Made by a program: the position numbers and the translations under genes. Of a stretch of DNA of 64,000 nucleotides, positions 56,074-62,996 are shown one piece after another. The DNA is taken from positions 62,001 through 126,000 of IMG/VR virus record IMGVR_UViG_3300025154_000052, one strand, 5' to 3'. How positions within the stretch are numbered: the stretch's first letter is position 1; each line of letters starts with the position of its first letter. Under the pieces are notes generated by a model. It was not told the DNA's origin, ran no database searches, and saw only the letters and a list, made by a program, of their open reading frames with translations. Source of the DNA: a virus.

Positions 56074-56453
56074 TTCGTCTTGCTCACTATGCAGTAGCGA
56101 AGCAGTATTCTCGCCCATGGATCGCCATCTCGAACGGCGTTCCGAAATGGATCGACGTAGACGAACACCGCAGGGACCTTGCGCCTGAGTGGTCGGACGT
56201 TGAAGCGGCGAAGTCTGGACGTATGACAATACACGAGTTCACGCGTCGGTATTGGGCGCAGTTGAATGCGCTCTATGCGTTCGGCGGCATGTCACTGGAA
56301 TTGCCCGACGACTGCACGCTGTTCTGCTGGGAAAAGCCTGTCGAGTTCTGCCATCGGAGGATTCTCGCGGCATTTCTGGTGCGTCATGGTGTCGATGTGG
56401 AGTTGGACGGGCAGCCGGTTGGCAGCGACTTTCGGATCGGTGCTGGAATATGA
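56070..56453 (+). CDS. DUF488-like protein
   Basis: A 127-residue protein. FTRRYWAQLNALYAFGG and CTLFCWEKPVEFCHRRILAA match the DUF488 pattern (CWE...CHR) of small proteins of uncertain function found in phages and bacteria. ATGA coupled. It precedes two methylases. Confidence 0.68.
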   Translation: MIRLAHYAVAKQYSRPWIAISNGVPKWIDVDEHRRDLAPEWSDVEAAKSGRMTIHEFTRRYWAQLNALYAFGGMSLELPDDCTLFCWEKPVEFCHRRILAAFLVRHGVDVELDGQPVGSDFRIGAGI

Positions 56454-57457
56454 CACGCCCTACTCGCTTCATTGAACTCTGTGGGGCCTCTCTCTGCACA
56501 ACTCTCCGGTTGGGATGGGAGGTCCACAAGATCACCATTCCGATGTGGGGGAGTAAGTTCAACTTCTTGGACGCGCTTCTTCCTGCTATGCGGGTTACGC
56601 CGGGGATGGGCGCTGACTCTTATCTGGCCGTTGAACCGGGACCGTATGGCGAGTTCTGGCAGGTTGTAAAAAACCACGACGACAGGGCAGCACTGGTATC
56701 GTGCCTCAAGTCGTGGCAGGACACCGATCCTTCTACTCTATGGGAGAGAATTGCAAAGTCGCCCGTTCCAGATGGGATTCTCGGACGTGTCTGCCACTGG
56801 TCCACACTGCAATTCTGGGGCTACGGTCGGAAAATCATTTATCCCGTGTGTGTCGCAGGCACTGCTCGAGATGGCCTTATCCAGACACATACTGGACACG
56901 CCCGGCGCTGGAAGACGCACGGCATGGATCAGACGGCGCCCTACAACCGGGAATACCGGGAGAAACGCGGTGAAGGGGTAGGCCGGCGCAACGTCCGTCT
57001 TCCAGATCTGATCGAGCGCATTGAAGCACTTCCGGAACTGTCATCACTGACTGTACTCCATTGCTCAGCGCTGGAAGTAGATCCTACCGTGTGGGGCGGG
57101 CCCGGTGTGCTGGTCCTGATTGACCCACCCTACGAGGGGACTGAGGGCTATGGAGAGTACGTCTTCTCGCGGGCGGACGTCGTCAGGGTGGCTCGAGTCT
57201 GGGCCACTACTGGCGCTCGAGTCGTCATCTGCGAGGCTGAACCGATCACCATGGGGACTGGCTGGCAGTATGTCGAGATCACTCAATACCTGAAGGGCAG
57301 AGGGCGGACAAACGGCTGCCGTGAATGGCTCACGATGAACTTCGCTCCCGGCGACTTACCGACACACCCAGCCGATAATCGTTCGCGATCAGATACCAGA
57401 CGACGCCGAACACAGCCAGCGTGCTCAACGCCTGAAGCACGTATCCGGCTGCTTTGA
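56450..57457 (+). CDS. D12-class-like DNA methyltransferase
   Basis: A 335-codon frame. IELCGAS (motif-I-like) near residue 9 and LIDPPYEGTEGYGEYVFSRA near residue 230 are the hallmark of D12-class N6-adenine methylases. The natural end may be near MNFAPGDLP (about residue 303), because the last 40 codons overlap a convergent gene and turn low-complexity (RSRSDTRRRRTQ). ATGA overlap with the DUF488 stop. Confidence 0.75.
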   Translation: MTRPTRFIELCGASLCTTLRLGWEVHKITIPMWGSKFNFLDALLPAMRVTPGMGADSYLAVEPGPYGEFWQVVKNHDDRAALVSCLKSWQDTDPSTLWERIAKSPVPDGILGRVCHWSTLQFWGYGRKIIYPVCVAGTARDGLIQTHTGHARRWKTHGMDQTAPYNREYREKRGEGVGRRNVRLPDLIERIEALPELSSLTVLHCSALEVDPTVWGGPGVLVLIDPPYEGTEGYGEYVFSRADVVRVARVWATTGARVVICEAEPITMGTGWQYVEITQYLKGRGRTNGCREWLTMNFAPGDLPTHPADNRSRSDTRRRRTQPACSTPEARIRLL

Positions 57458-57632
57458 CCGGATCGACGAACAAACTGAACAGCGCCGGCCCGATCAGGTT
57501 CTTCTGTGCTTCAGGAACGCGCTCCTTCAGCAGATCGAAAAACAGTGGGCGGTGCTCGGCACATTCGGCCAGGGACAAGCCACAAGGGCAGGTAACGGAC
57601 ACGAGTTCAATCTTCACTTCACTGGGACGCAT
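57330..57632 (-). CDS. membrane-associated hypothetical protein, convergent
   Basis: A 100-residue leftward protein. MRPSEVKIELVSVTCPCGLS start with GGAGGAGACT in front, and a membrane segment ALSTLAVFGVVWYLIANDY near residue 70. Its 3' half overlaps the end of the D12 methylase by 128 bp; the codon quality favours this gene there. It could be a small lysis-related or membrane protein. Confidence 0.6.
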   Translation of the reverse strand: MRPSEVKIELVSVTCPCGLSLAECAEHRPLFFDLLKERVPEAQKNLIGPALFSLFVDPVKAAGYVLQALSTLAVFGVVWYLIANDYRLGVSVSRRERSSS

Positions 57633-57656
57633 AGTCTCCTCCAAGGATTTGGTGGC

Positions 57657-58568
57657 ATGGTAGCAGCGATTACGGTTAGTGGCAAAAATGGGCTTGAGCC
57701 GCGGCCGTTCCTTCGGTGGGCGGGTGGTAAGGACCAACTACTCGAGCCGATCCTGAGTCTCGTCCCGAAGCGGTTCAACGCCTACCATGAGCCATTCATC
57801 GGTGGAGGTGCTGTCTACTTCGCCATGGTCCGGGAGAGACGGATCAAAGGAGCTGCTTATCTGTCCGACCTGAACCATAGGCTGGTCACCTGCTATCGAA
57901 TGGTCCGTAGCCGACCACAAGATGTGATCGATGAACTCGAGCGACTCATGCAGGAGCGAACGCTGGAGGGCTATCTGCGAGCTCGTACAGAGTTCAATCG
58001 TGGAGTACGCGAGAGACGGTCAGGTGTGTTTGGGCTGTTCACCGACTCAACGCCACCCAGCCCGATAAGGCTTGCGGCCCTGTTCGTCTTCCTGAACCGG
58101 ATATGCTTCAACGGGCTGTTCCGGGAGAACCAGAAGGGAGAGTTCAACGTCAGCTTCGATCCATCCAAGGTGACGGCTGATGTGGTGCGTGGAGATGTCC
58201 TCCTGGCCGCGTCATCGTCGCTCCAGGGTGCTGAAATACTCGAGGCCGACTTCCTTTCCAGTACATCTCTGGCCCGAGCCGGTGACTTCATCTTCTTCGA
58301 CCCACCCTACGTTCCTGTCTCTGTGACCGCCTCGTTCGACCAGTACACGGCTGATGGATTCGGAATGGATCACCAGGCAAGTCTGGCTGAAGCATGCCAA
58401 GACCTGGCGAAGCGCTCTATCAACTTCCTCCTATGCAACAGCGCTCACCCTGCCGTGCTCGAGTTGTACAAGGGCTTTGAGATCTCCCACGTCCGCGCCA
58501 TCCGTTCCGTCAACTGCAAGGGCACCGGGCGTGGAGCCGTCGACGAAGTCCTGATCAGGAATTATTGA
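57657..58568 (+). CDS. Dam-like N6-adenine methyltransferase (D12 class)
   Basis: A 303-residue protein. PFLRWAGGKDQLLEPILSLV (motif X/I of Dam), EPFIGGGAVYFAM, FIFFDPPYVPVSVTASFDQY (DPPY) and LLCNSAHPAVLELY in the expected order and length of Dam. It should methylate adenine in a short DNA motif. ATG 57657 stands 24 bp from the divergent gene start at 57632. Confidence 0.9.
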   Translation: MVAAITVSGKNGLEPRPFLRWAGGKDQLLEPILSLVPKRFNAYHEPFIGGGAVYFAMVRERRIKGAAYLSDLNHRLVTCYRMVRSRPQDVIDELERLMQERTLEGYLRARTEFNRGVRERRSGVFGLFTDSTPPSPIRLAALFVFLNRICFNGLFRENQKGEFNVSFDPSKVTADVVRGDVLLAASSSLQGAEILEADFLSSTSLARAGDFIFFDPPYVPVSVTASFDQYTADGFGMDHQASLAEACQDLAKRSINFLLCNSAHPAVLELYKGFEISHVRAIRSVNCKGTGRGAVDEVLIRNY

Positions 58569-58583
58569 CCTAAACACAGAAAC

Positions 58584-58625
58584 ATTAAAATAATAGTTGA
58601 CAGCTACGCTAACGAACATTATAAA
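58584..58625 (+). promoter_or_regulatory. phage promoter with ATTAAAATA module
   Basis: ATTAAAATA (58584-58592), four bases, TTGACA (58597-58602), a 17-base spacer and TATAAA (58620-58625). This is the cleanest copy of the module. ATTGAGTCA (58625-58633) and TGACTCAAT (58671-58679) flank the start of the next gene as an inverted pair. Confidence 0.85.
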
Positions 58626-58666
58626 TTGAGTCATTGAATGTTCATCACACACTAGGAGCAAACATC

Positions 58667-58915
58667 ATGTTGACTCAATCCGGTCTTCCCGTCGTTGGTT
58701 CCACCTGGATTCATGGCGCCATGTCCGTTCACGTCGTTGAGGTTGCCCAGTGCGTTCGCCCCATCGTGCGCGTCGTCACCGACGACGACGTCAAGGGGAC
58801 CATCTCTCTGGACAACTTCAGCAGGCACTTCCACCCGGCTGGGTCGAGTCTGTCCGAGCGCCTGTCCGTCGCACTCCACACGATCGCTGCTGCCCTGATT
58901 CCCGCTCTCTCCTGA
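58667..58915 (+). CDS. small hypothetical phage protein
   Basis: An 82-residue protein (MLTQSGLPVVGSTWIHGAMS; ISLDNFSRHFHPAGSSLSER). GST-W...SL-F-R patterns occur in small phage proteins of unknown role. AGGAGCAAACATC precedes the ATG. It is the first gene behind the promoter 58584-58625. Confidence 0.65.
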   Translation: MLTQSGLPVVGSTWIHGAMSVHVVEVAQCVRPIVRVVTDDDVKGTISLDNFSRHFHPAGSSLSERLSVALHTIAAALIPALS

Positions 58916-58976
58916 TTTTGTGATTCCCGCCCTTACAGGCTATCCTTTGCTCATACCCTTCAATGATGGAGATCGT

Positions 58977-59450
58977 ATGAGCAACACGCCTTTGGAAATA
59001 GCTATATCTGAGATCGGAATGCAGGAGGCTCCGGACGGCTCAAATCGTACCAAGTACGGAGAATGGTACGGGGAGACTGCTGGGCAGAACTGGGATGGCC
59101 AGCCCTGGTGCGGCATGTTCGTCTCGTGGTGTTTTGACGAGGCGGGCACACCCCTTCCTGAACTTCAAGCCCCTGGATATAACGGCTTTGCTTCCGTCGC
59201 CATCGGCCTCGAGGCGTTTCGCCAGCGCGGGTGGTTGGTCGACGACCCGGAACCCGGATACATCGCCTTCATGGATGTCCGGGGGAATGGCAAGCCCAAT
59301 CATGTGGGTATCGTCGAGATGTCCAACTCATGCTGTGTCGTCACGGTGGAGGGCAACACCGCGCCTCCCAGCGGTGGTAAATCTTCGCATGTCGCGCGTC
59401 GTCTCCGCAAGAGAGCGCTCTGCCTCGGGTTCGGTCGACCGAACCTTTAA
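58977..59450 (+). CDS. CHAP-domain endolysin
   Basis: A 157-residue protein. QPWCGMFVSWCFDEAG carries the CHAP catalytic cysteine, PNHVGIVE the catalytic histidine and VTVEGN the following acidic/Asn position. CHAP enzymes cut peptidoglycan amide bonds, so this should lyse the host at the end of infection. GGAGATCGT precedes the ATG. No signal peptide, so a holin is needed; candidates lie at 62685 and 62929. Confidence 0.85.
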   Translation: MSNTPLEIAISEIGMQEAPDGSNRTKYGEWYGETAGQNWDGQPWCGMFVSWCFDEAGTPLPELQAPGYNGFASVAIGLEAFRQRGWLVDDPEPGYIAFMDVRGNGKPNHVGIVEMSNSCCVVTVEGNTAPPSGGKSSHVARRLRKRALCLGFGRPNL

Positions 59451-59458
59451 GACGAATC

Positions 59459-59501
59459 ATTAAAATAGTTGTTGACTGTATATCTAGGGTCATGGTACAG
59501 T
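59459..59501 (+). promoter_or_regulatory. phage promoter with ATTAAAATA module for the RNA array
   Basis: ATTAAAATA (59459-59467), four bases, TTGACT (59472-59477), an 18-base spacer and TACAGT (59496-59501). Predicted start about 59508, exactly where the 5' arm of the small RNA begins. Confidence 0.78.
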
Positions 59502-59506
59502 CTGGT

Positions 59507-59625
59507 AAAGACTGGGCGGTTGATCCAGTGACTGAGTTGAGTGGCGTTCCTGCTGAGTTGTACATCCGGAGTGGAAGCAGCGCTGTCCTGAGTGGAACCA
59601 GTACCGTCAGCCCAGTCTTTTATTC
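59507..59625 (+). ncRNA. putative structured small RNA or terminating leader
   Basis: AAGACTGGGC (59508-59517) pairs perfectly with GCCCAGTCTT (59610-59619), followed by TTATTCTTT, so the RNA has paired ends and a built-in terminator about 115 bases from its start. Inside, GUUCC/GGAAC and GCUG/CAGC can pair to extend the structure. There is no open reading frame with a ribosome site. No known family is recognised. Confidence 0.68.
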
Positions 59626-59831
59626 TTTCGGCACCCGGGTGAAACTCCCGGCAGAGTAGCGCTCCCGACTCTCTGTGCATGAGTCATCGGGAGGCGGTAT
59701 GGTAACCGGCGCCCTGTAACCTCCGGGGCAAAGCAACCGACCTCAGATTGAGTGGTGGCGCACTCTCTGAGCCCATGCGGGCGTGAAGGCTCGACGAGAC
59801 AGAGCCAGGCAGCCGGGAAAGACGAGCATAC
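59626..59831 (+). other. structured non-coding stretch before the tRNA array
   Basis: No gene is seen. CTCCCGA...TCGGGAG with inner GACTC...GAGTC (about 59662-59692) makes a long hairpin, and GGCTC...GAGCC (about 59788-59806) another. Parts resemble tRNA D-arms, but no full tRNA fits. Confidence 0.45.
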
Positions 59832-59868
59832 GGGGCTGTAGTTCAGTGGGGGAACGTCTGGCCTGCAG
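59832..59868 (+). tRNA. 5' half of a tRNA, no 3' half found
   Basis: GGGGCTG is a possible acceptor strand, TA the spacer, GTTC...GAAC a D-arm with GGGG loop, then CTGGC and CTGCA, as in a tRNA-Cys(GCA) anticodon arm. The expected 3' half (GCCAG, T-arm, CAGCCCC) does not follow; the HNH gene lies 86 bp downstream. This is a truncated or interrupted tRNA. Confidence 0.5.
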
Positions 59869-59953
59869 TATACAAGACGTTTGTATGTGGAGCGCACATA
59901 GCCTGACAGAGATTGGCACCAGAGGATAGCGGTTCAAGCAGAAAAGTACTTCA

Positions 59954-60487
59954 GTGGCGCAAGAAGAGTCAGAGTACATCACATCTGATAGCTATGATGG
60001 CTACTTCAGGAAACTGTATGCTAAGGTGTGTGCTCAATGTGGAGCAACGTTTTATTTGCCAAGGCACATACTTAATGGTGCAAAGTTTTGTAGCAAAAAG
60101 TGCCATGCTAAGACGAAGCAACGCCGCGAGACTCTCACATGCTCACAATGTGGAAAGCAATTCGTCAAACTAACAGGCAAGAAAAAGAATTCAAGACATG
60201 GTTTTTACTTTTGTACCAGAGCATGCAAGGATTTGGCTCAGAGAATTGGCGGGATTGAGGAAATACGGCCAGGACAATACAAAAACGGAAAGAGTTATTA
60301 CAGGGAACGTGCACTCCGGGAATACGGGCAGAAATGTTGTCAATGTGGATACGACAAGTATTCTGCAATGTTAGACGTTGATCATATCGATAATAACCGT
60401 GAACATAATTCACTGGAAAATCTGCAAGTATTATGCGTCTGGTGCCATGCTTTAAAAACGAGAAAGACGCCAGTTCACGACCGCTAG
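59954..60487 (+). CDS. HNH homing endonuclease within the tRNA array
   Basis: A 177-residue protein. CAQCGATFYLPRHILNGAKF...CSKKC and CSQCGKQFVK...FCTRACK are zinc fingers; CCQCGYDKYSAMLDVDHIDN...NLQVLCVWCH is the HNH/zinc-hook core. The gene is clearly A+T-richer than its surroundings, so it is a recent mobile insert. GTG 59954 is the first start and has no good ribosome site. It interrupts a run of tRNA-like sequences. Confidence 0.82.
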   Translation: MAQEESEYITSDSYDGYFRKLYAKVCAQCGATFYLPRHILNGAKFCSKKCHAKTKQRRETLTCSQCGKQFVKLTGKKKNSRHGFYFCTRACKDLAQRIGGIEEIRPGQYKNGKSYYRERALREYGQKCCQCGYDKYSAMLDVDHIDNNREHNSLENLQVLCVWCHALKTRKTPVHDR

Positions 60488-60691
60488 TCCAAAATGGCGC
60501 CGACTCCATTTGAATCCTCACTGGCTCGGCTTTCCGCCCTTCGTCAGTGCCGTTGGCTTGACCAACGGAGACATGCACTAGGCTTAAGGCTGCGTGCGGC
60601 CGCATGTCTGCAAATTACCGCAGATAGGCACTATGGACTGGCCTCCTTGTGTTGAATGTTAGCCTGGCGGGCTGGAAAAGGCCCGCGTTAT

Positions 60692-60775
60692 GGGATCGTA
60701 GCTCAATCGGATAGAGCAACTACACGGCGCGCCAAGGTGTAGCAAGTGCCAGTTCGATCCTGGCCGATTCCACCA
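60692..60775 (+). tRNA. tRNA-like gene with abnormal, enlarged anticodon loop
   Basis: Acceptor GGGATCG/CGATTCC, D-arm GCTC...GAGC with GG, variable loop CAAGT, T-arm GCCAGTTCGATCCTGGC and an encoded CCA end are all canonical. The anticodon arm is not: stem CTACAC/GTGTAG closes an 11-base loop GGCGCGCCAAG instead of seven bases, so no anticodon can be assigned with confidence. Confidence 0.6.
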
Positions 60776-61062
60776 GAGACGGTCATCCAAGACTCCCACG
60801 TCGTTAAATACTTGGAGTCTTCGGCATGTGCGTGAGGCATTTACGGGCATGCCTTCAGGAATCCCGAACCTGAAGTATTAGCGCAGCCCGAAGGGGACGG
60901 ACAGGGGAAGCTGCTCGTTCGATCCGAGCGCCGATGTAAGGTGTCTGAAACTGCCTTATCTGTGTAGGGCGTGACCCGGCACGTTAACCGGGAGTCTTTC
61001 ATGAGGCGCCCATACTACGGGCTTAATGGCGCTGCTTGTTGAACAGCGCCGCCTTATCTTTC
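60776..61062 (+). other. structured non-coding stretch between tRNA-like genes
   Basis: No gene seen. Hairpins: AAGACTCC/GGAGTCTT (about 60789-60821), CTTCAGG/CCTGAAG with loop AATCCCGAA (about 60851-60873), CCCGG/CCGGG (about 60980-60997) and GGCGCTG/CAGCGCC with loop CTTGTTGAA (about 61028-61050). Several 8-9-base loops end in AA and look anticodon-like. Confidence 0.45.
60913..60936 (+). tRNA. 3' end of a tRNA (T-arm and acceptor strand), no 5' half
   Basis: GCTCGTTCGATCCGAGC is a perfect T-arm, followed by GCCGATG as a possible acceptor strand. No matching 5' strand lies directly upstream; CATCGGG at about 59684 pairs with six of seven bases but is 1.2 kb away. A fragment of a tRNA. Confidence 0.4.
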
Positions 61063-61135
61063 ACCGCTGCAGCGTGGCTGGATCGCACGCCGGGACGCGC
61101 AACCGGAAGCCTGGGTTTGATTCTCAGCGGCGGTC
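61063..61135 (+). tRNA. tRNA-like gene with non-canonical anticodon arm
   Basis: Acceptor ACCGCTG/CGGCGGT, D-arm GCGT...ACGC with GG, and T-arm CTGGGTTTGATTCTCAG are good and total length is the usual 73. The anticodon arm has only CCGG/CCGG around GACGCGCAA, a nine-base loop without the invariant U33. The centre would be GCG (Arg), but this is not secure. No CCA encoded. Confidence 0.5.
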
Positions 61136-61159
61136 GTTAACGTGAACATGGAGGCTGAA

Positions 61160-61660
61160 ATGCAGTATCAACTTGGTGACATGGTCCAGTGGAGTAGTCA
61201 GGCTGCCGGTCATGTGAAGGTAAAGACCGGTGAAGCTCTAGCAGTCCTGCCCGCCAAGGTCGCTGTCCATAAGGTCGTCAAGCCGATATTGGCGGATGGT
61301 CAACATACCAGCGAGATACCGGGCAAGGCGCGCCCGAAGCTTTACTGGCCTCGAGTGTCGGCACTGTCTCTCGTGAGTCGTCCGGAGTTGTCGGTTGAGG
61401 AAGATGTTGATGACGAGTCGGACGTTGACTCAGTGACCCTGGCCACGTTCAAGCACAAGTCCGGCAGCAAGAAGCGAATGACCGGAACCGTGTTGACCAG
61501 CGGTGTGAGCGCTGAGACTGCCGCGTACCAATTCGCCCGCACTCACCGGATCTGTTTCAACACGAATTCCGAGGGCGATGTCTTCATCGAGATCCCCTCG
61601 TTGCACCGCAAGCCGCGTCTGTACTGTCGGCGCGGATGTCAGGTCAGTTACTCGATGTGA
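61160..61660 (+). CDS. hypothetical protein between tRNA genes
   Basis: A 166-residue protein (MQYQLGDMVQWSSQAAGHVK, an SH3-like hypervariable-loop start; EEDVDDESDVDSVTLATFKH). ATG 61160 has GGAGGCTGAA, the same ribosome-site string as other phage genes. It begins 24 bp after the tRNA-like gene. Unknown function. Confidence 0.68.
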   Translation: MQYQLGDMVQWSSQAAGHVKVKTGEALAVLPAKVAVHKVVKPILADGQHTSEIPGKARPKLYWPRVSALSLVSRPELSVEEDVDDESDVDSVTLATFKHKSGSKKRMTGTVLTSGVSAETAAYQFARTHRICFNTNSEGDVFIEIPSLHRKPRLYCRRGCQVSYSM

Positions 61661-61748
61661 TCCTGTTCGATTGGCTACACGAGTCCTGCACATGCAGCCG
61701 GTAAGAGTCCGGAAGTTCAGTGCCGTTGAACACGACGGCGCTACCTTT

Positions 61749-61819
61749 GGTCCCATAGTCTAGTGGCAAGACACCGCTCTTTCACGGCGGAAGCCAGGGT
61801 TCAATTCCCTGTGGGATCA
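61749..61819 (+). tRNA. tRNA-Glu(TTC)
   Basis: GGTCCCA/TGGGATC acceptor, D-arm GTCT...AGAC, anticodon arm CCGCT-CTTTCAC-GGCGG with anticodon TTC at 61781-61783, and T-arm CAGGGTTCAATTCCCTG. All parts are canonical; CCA is not encoded. It would supply Glu-tRNA for GAA codons. Confidence 0.9.
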
Positions 61820-61824
61820 TTCAC

Positions 61825-62016
61825 ATGGAGATCGACGTGGATAAAGAAAGCGACTTCCTCAAGTCCATTCTGTTGACCAGTCCCGAGTCTGGTAAGGCAC
61901 TCCATGTCACGGATGTGAGAGGCAAAGAGGCAGGTCTTGACCATCTCGAGATCACAACCGAGTCTGACGACAAGATGGAGCGGTGGAAATACTCCATCAA
62001 GGTCGAAGAGGTCTAA
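61825..62016 (+). CDS. small hypothetical protein between tRNA-Glu and tRNA-Lys
   Basis: A 63-residue acidic protein (MEIDVDKESDFLKSILLTSP; LEITTESDDKMERWKYSIKV). Its ATG lies five bases after the tRNA end, with no room for a ribosome site in the processed RNA, and its stop lies one base before tRNA-Lys. Unknown. Confidence 0.65.
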   Translation: MEIDVDKESDFLKSILLTSPESGKALHVTDVRGKEAGLDHLEITTESDDKMERWKYSIKVEEV

Positions 62017-62017
62017 C

Positions 62018-62089
62018 GCTTCCATAGCTCAGTGGTAGAGCAGCCGGCTTTTAACCGGCAGGTCGTAGGTTCAAATCCTACTGGGGGCA
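62018..62089 (+). tRNA. tRNA-Lys(TTT)
   Basis: GCTTCCA/TGGGGGC acceptor (with GU pairs), D-arm GCTC...GAGC, anticodon arm GCCGG-CTTTTAA-CCGGC with anticodon TTT at 62050-62052, T-arm GTAGGTTCAAATCCTAC. Canonical; CCA not encoded. It decodes AAA and AAG. Confidence 0.9.
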
Positions 62090-62106
62090 TTCCATTTTAC
62101 AGTTTC

Positions 62107-62462
62107 GGGGGCGAAATAGATTCGACGGGGGAACGGTAGATCAGGGCAGCGTGCAGAGGTGGGTCGCCTCGTTAAACAGGCTCAAAACCATAGTCGCAAA
62201 CAACACCGACTACTACGCCGACTACGACCGTCAGGCCGCTTAGTGGGCTGTTCGCCTGGTTCAGACTGCGGGGCCAGGTGGGCATAATGCCAGCAGTCAA
62301 AACCCTCGTGGAGCGCAGGACTAAACGAGGGAATATCACCTGCTAGCCCGGCAGACTGTGTGCCTGCAGATCTAGGGCGAAACTGATCAGAGCACTACGC
62401 ACGTAGACACCTTGAGTCGAGTTCTTTCGGACCCGATGGGCGGTACATCGGCGCCTCCACCA
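62107..62462 (+). ncRNA. ssrA: tmRNA (transfer-messenger RNA)
   Basis: The 5' end GGGGGCGAAATAGATTCGAC and the 3' end CGCCTCC-ACCA pair as the acceptor stem, with the encoded CCA. After TAGTC the tag frame 62196-62243 reads ANNTDYYADYDRQAA then TAG, the layout of bacterial ssrA. tmRNA rescues ribosomes stalled on broken mRNA and tags the product for proteolysis. The tag ends QAA, not the usual LAA, so recognition by ClpXP may differ. Confidence 0.93.
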
Positions 62463-62483
62463 TTTCTGGCAAGCCCAGTTGAC

Positions 62484-62525
62484 AAAAAGGGGCGATTCTA
62501 TCGCAGAGTCGCCCCTTTTTCTTTT
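62484..62525 (+). terminator. intrinsic terminator of the tRNA/tmRNA unit
   Basis: AAAAAGGGGCGA (62484-62495) pairs with TCGCCCCTTTTT (62509-62520), loop of 13 bases, followed by CTTTTCTTCT. A strong terminator, usable in both directions. Confidence 0.9.
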
Positions 62526-62684
62526 CTTCTACCAAACTCATCCATTTGACCCCTGAACGCTGCCCGATGGCATCAGATTTGCGCATGCCCACACGCTGGG
62601 GATAATAGAGTTAGGCACTCACGACGCGTGTTGATTTTTGTCAACACGCCGCATTTGGGATACTGTTGAGACAGGAGACGGGAC

Positions 62685-62996
62685 ATGACACCGGGAACCA
62701 CGGTGGGCTTGGGTGAGGTCATCAAGACCTTTGCAAACTCGAGTCCAAACTACATCCCCTACATCGTGATTCTGATCTCCATCATCCTGGGGGTGCGGGC
62801 AGTCTGGGCACGGTTTGCCCCGCATATCTCAAAGACAATGGAACTCTTGAACAGATCCCTTGAGCACTCCCTGCAGATGGGCATGGAGGAAAGGAGACTG
62901 CTTCAGGAGGTGAAAGAGGAGATCCGTCGTGAGAAATCAACTCGCAAGCGTGGTGGGCGCGTATCAGGACCCCGGGGATCCGACGACAGCGAGTGA
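62685..62996 (+). CDS. small membrane protein, holin candidate
   Basis: A 103-residue protein. YIPYIVILISIILGVRAVWA is one membrane span (residues 23-42), followed by a charged coiled-coil tail (EERRLLQEVKEEIRREKSTR). Single-span proteins with basic tails beside lysis or packaging genes can be holins or spanin-like. ATG 62685 with AGGAGACGGGAC upstream. Function not proven. Confidence 0.6.
   Translation: MTPGTTVGLGEVIKTFANSSPNYIPYIVILISIILGVRAVWARFAPHISKTMELLNRSLEHSLQMGMEERRLLQEVKEEIRREKSTRKRGGRVSGPRGSDDSE

Noticed and set aside
57552-57656. Longer N terminus for the Dam-like methylase
   Set aside because: The extra 35 codons lie over the divergent gene's start and the family normally begins close to the FLRWAGGK motif, which fits ATG 57657.
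59640-59730. tRNA-His or tRNA-Tyr in the hairpin region before the tRNA array
   Set aside because: Loops containing GTG or GTA occur, but stems are too long or mismatched and no T-arm or acceptor pair exists.
60469-60500. CCGCT after the HNH gene as the missing half of the T-arm AGCGG at 59928-59932
   Set aside because: Only five bases match and the adjoining acceptor strand does not pair with GGGGCTG.
59832-60691. A classical group I intron in tRNA-Cys
   Set aside because: No catalytic-core motifs or matching 3' exon could be found, so I only report an orphan 5' half next to an HNH gene.
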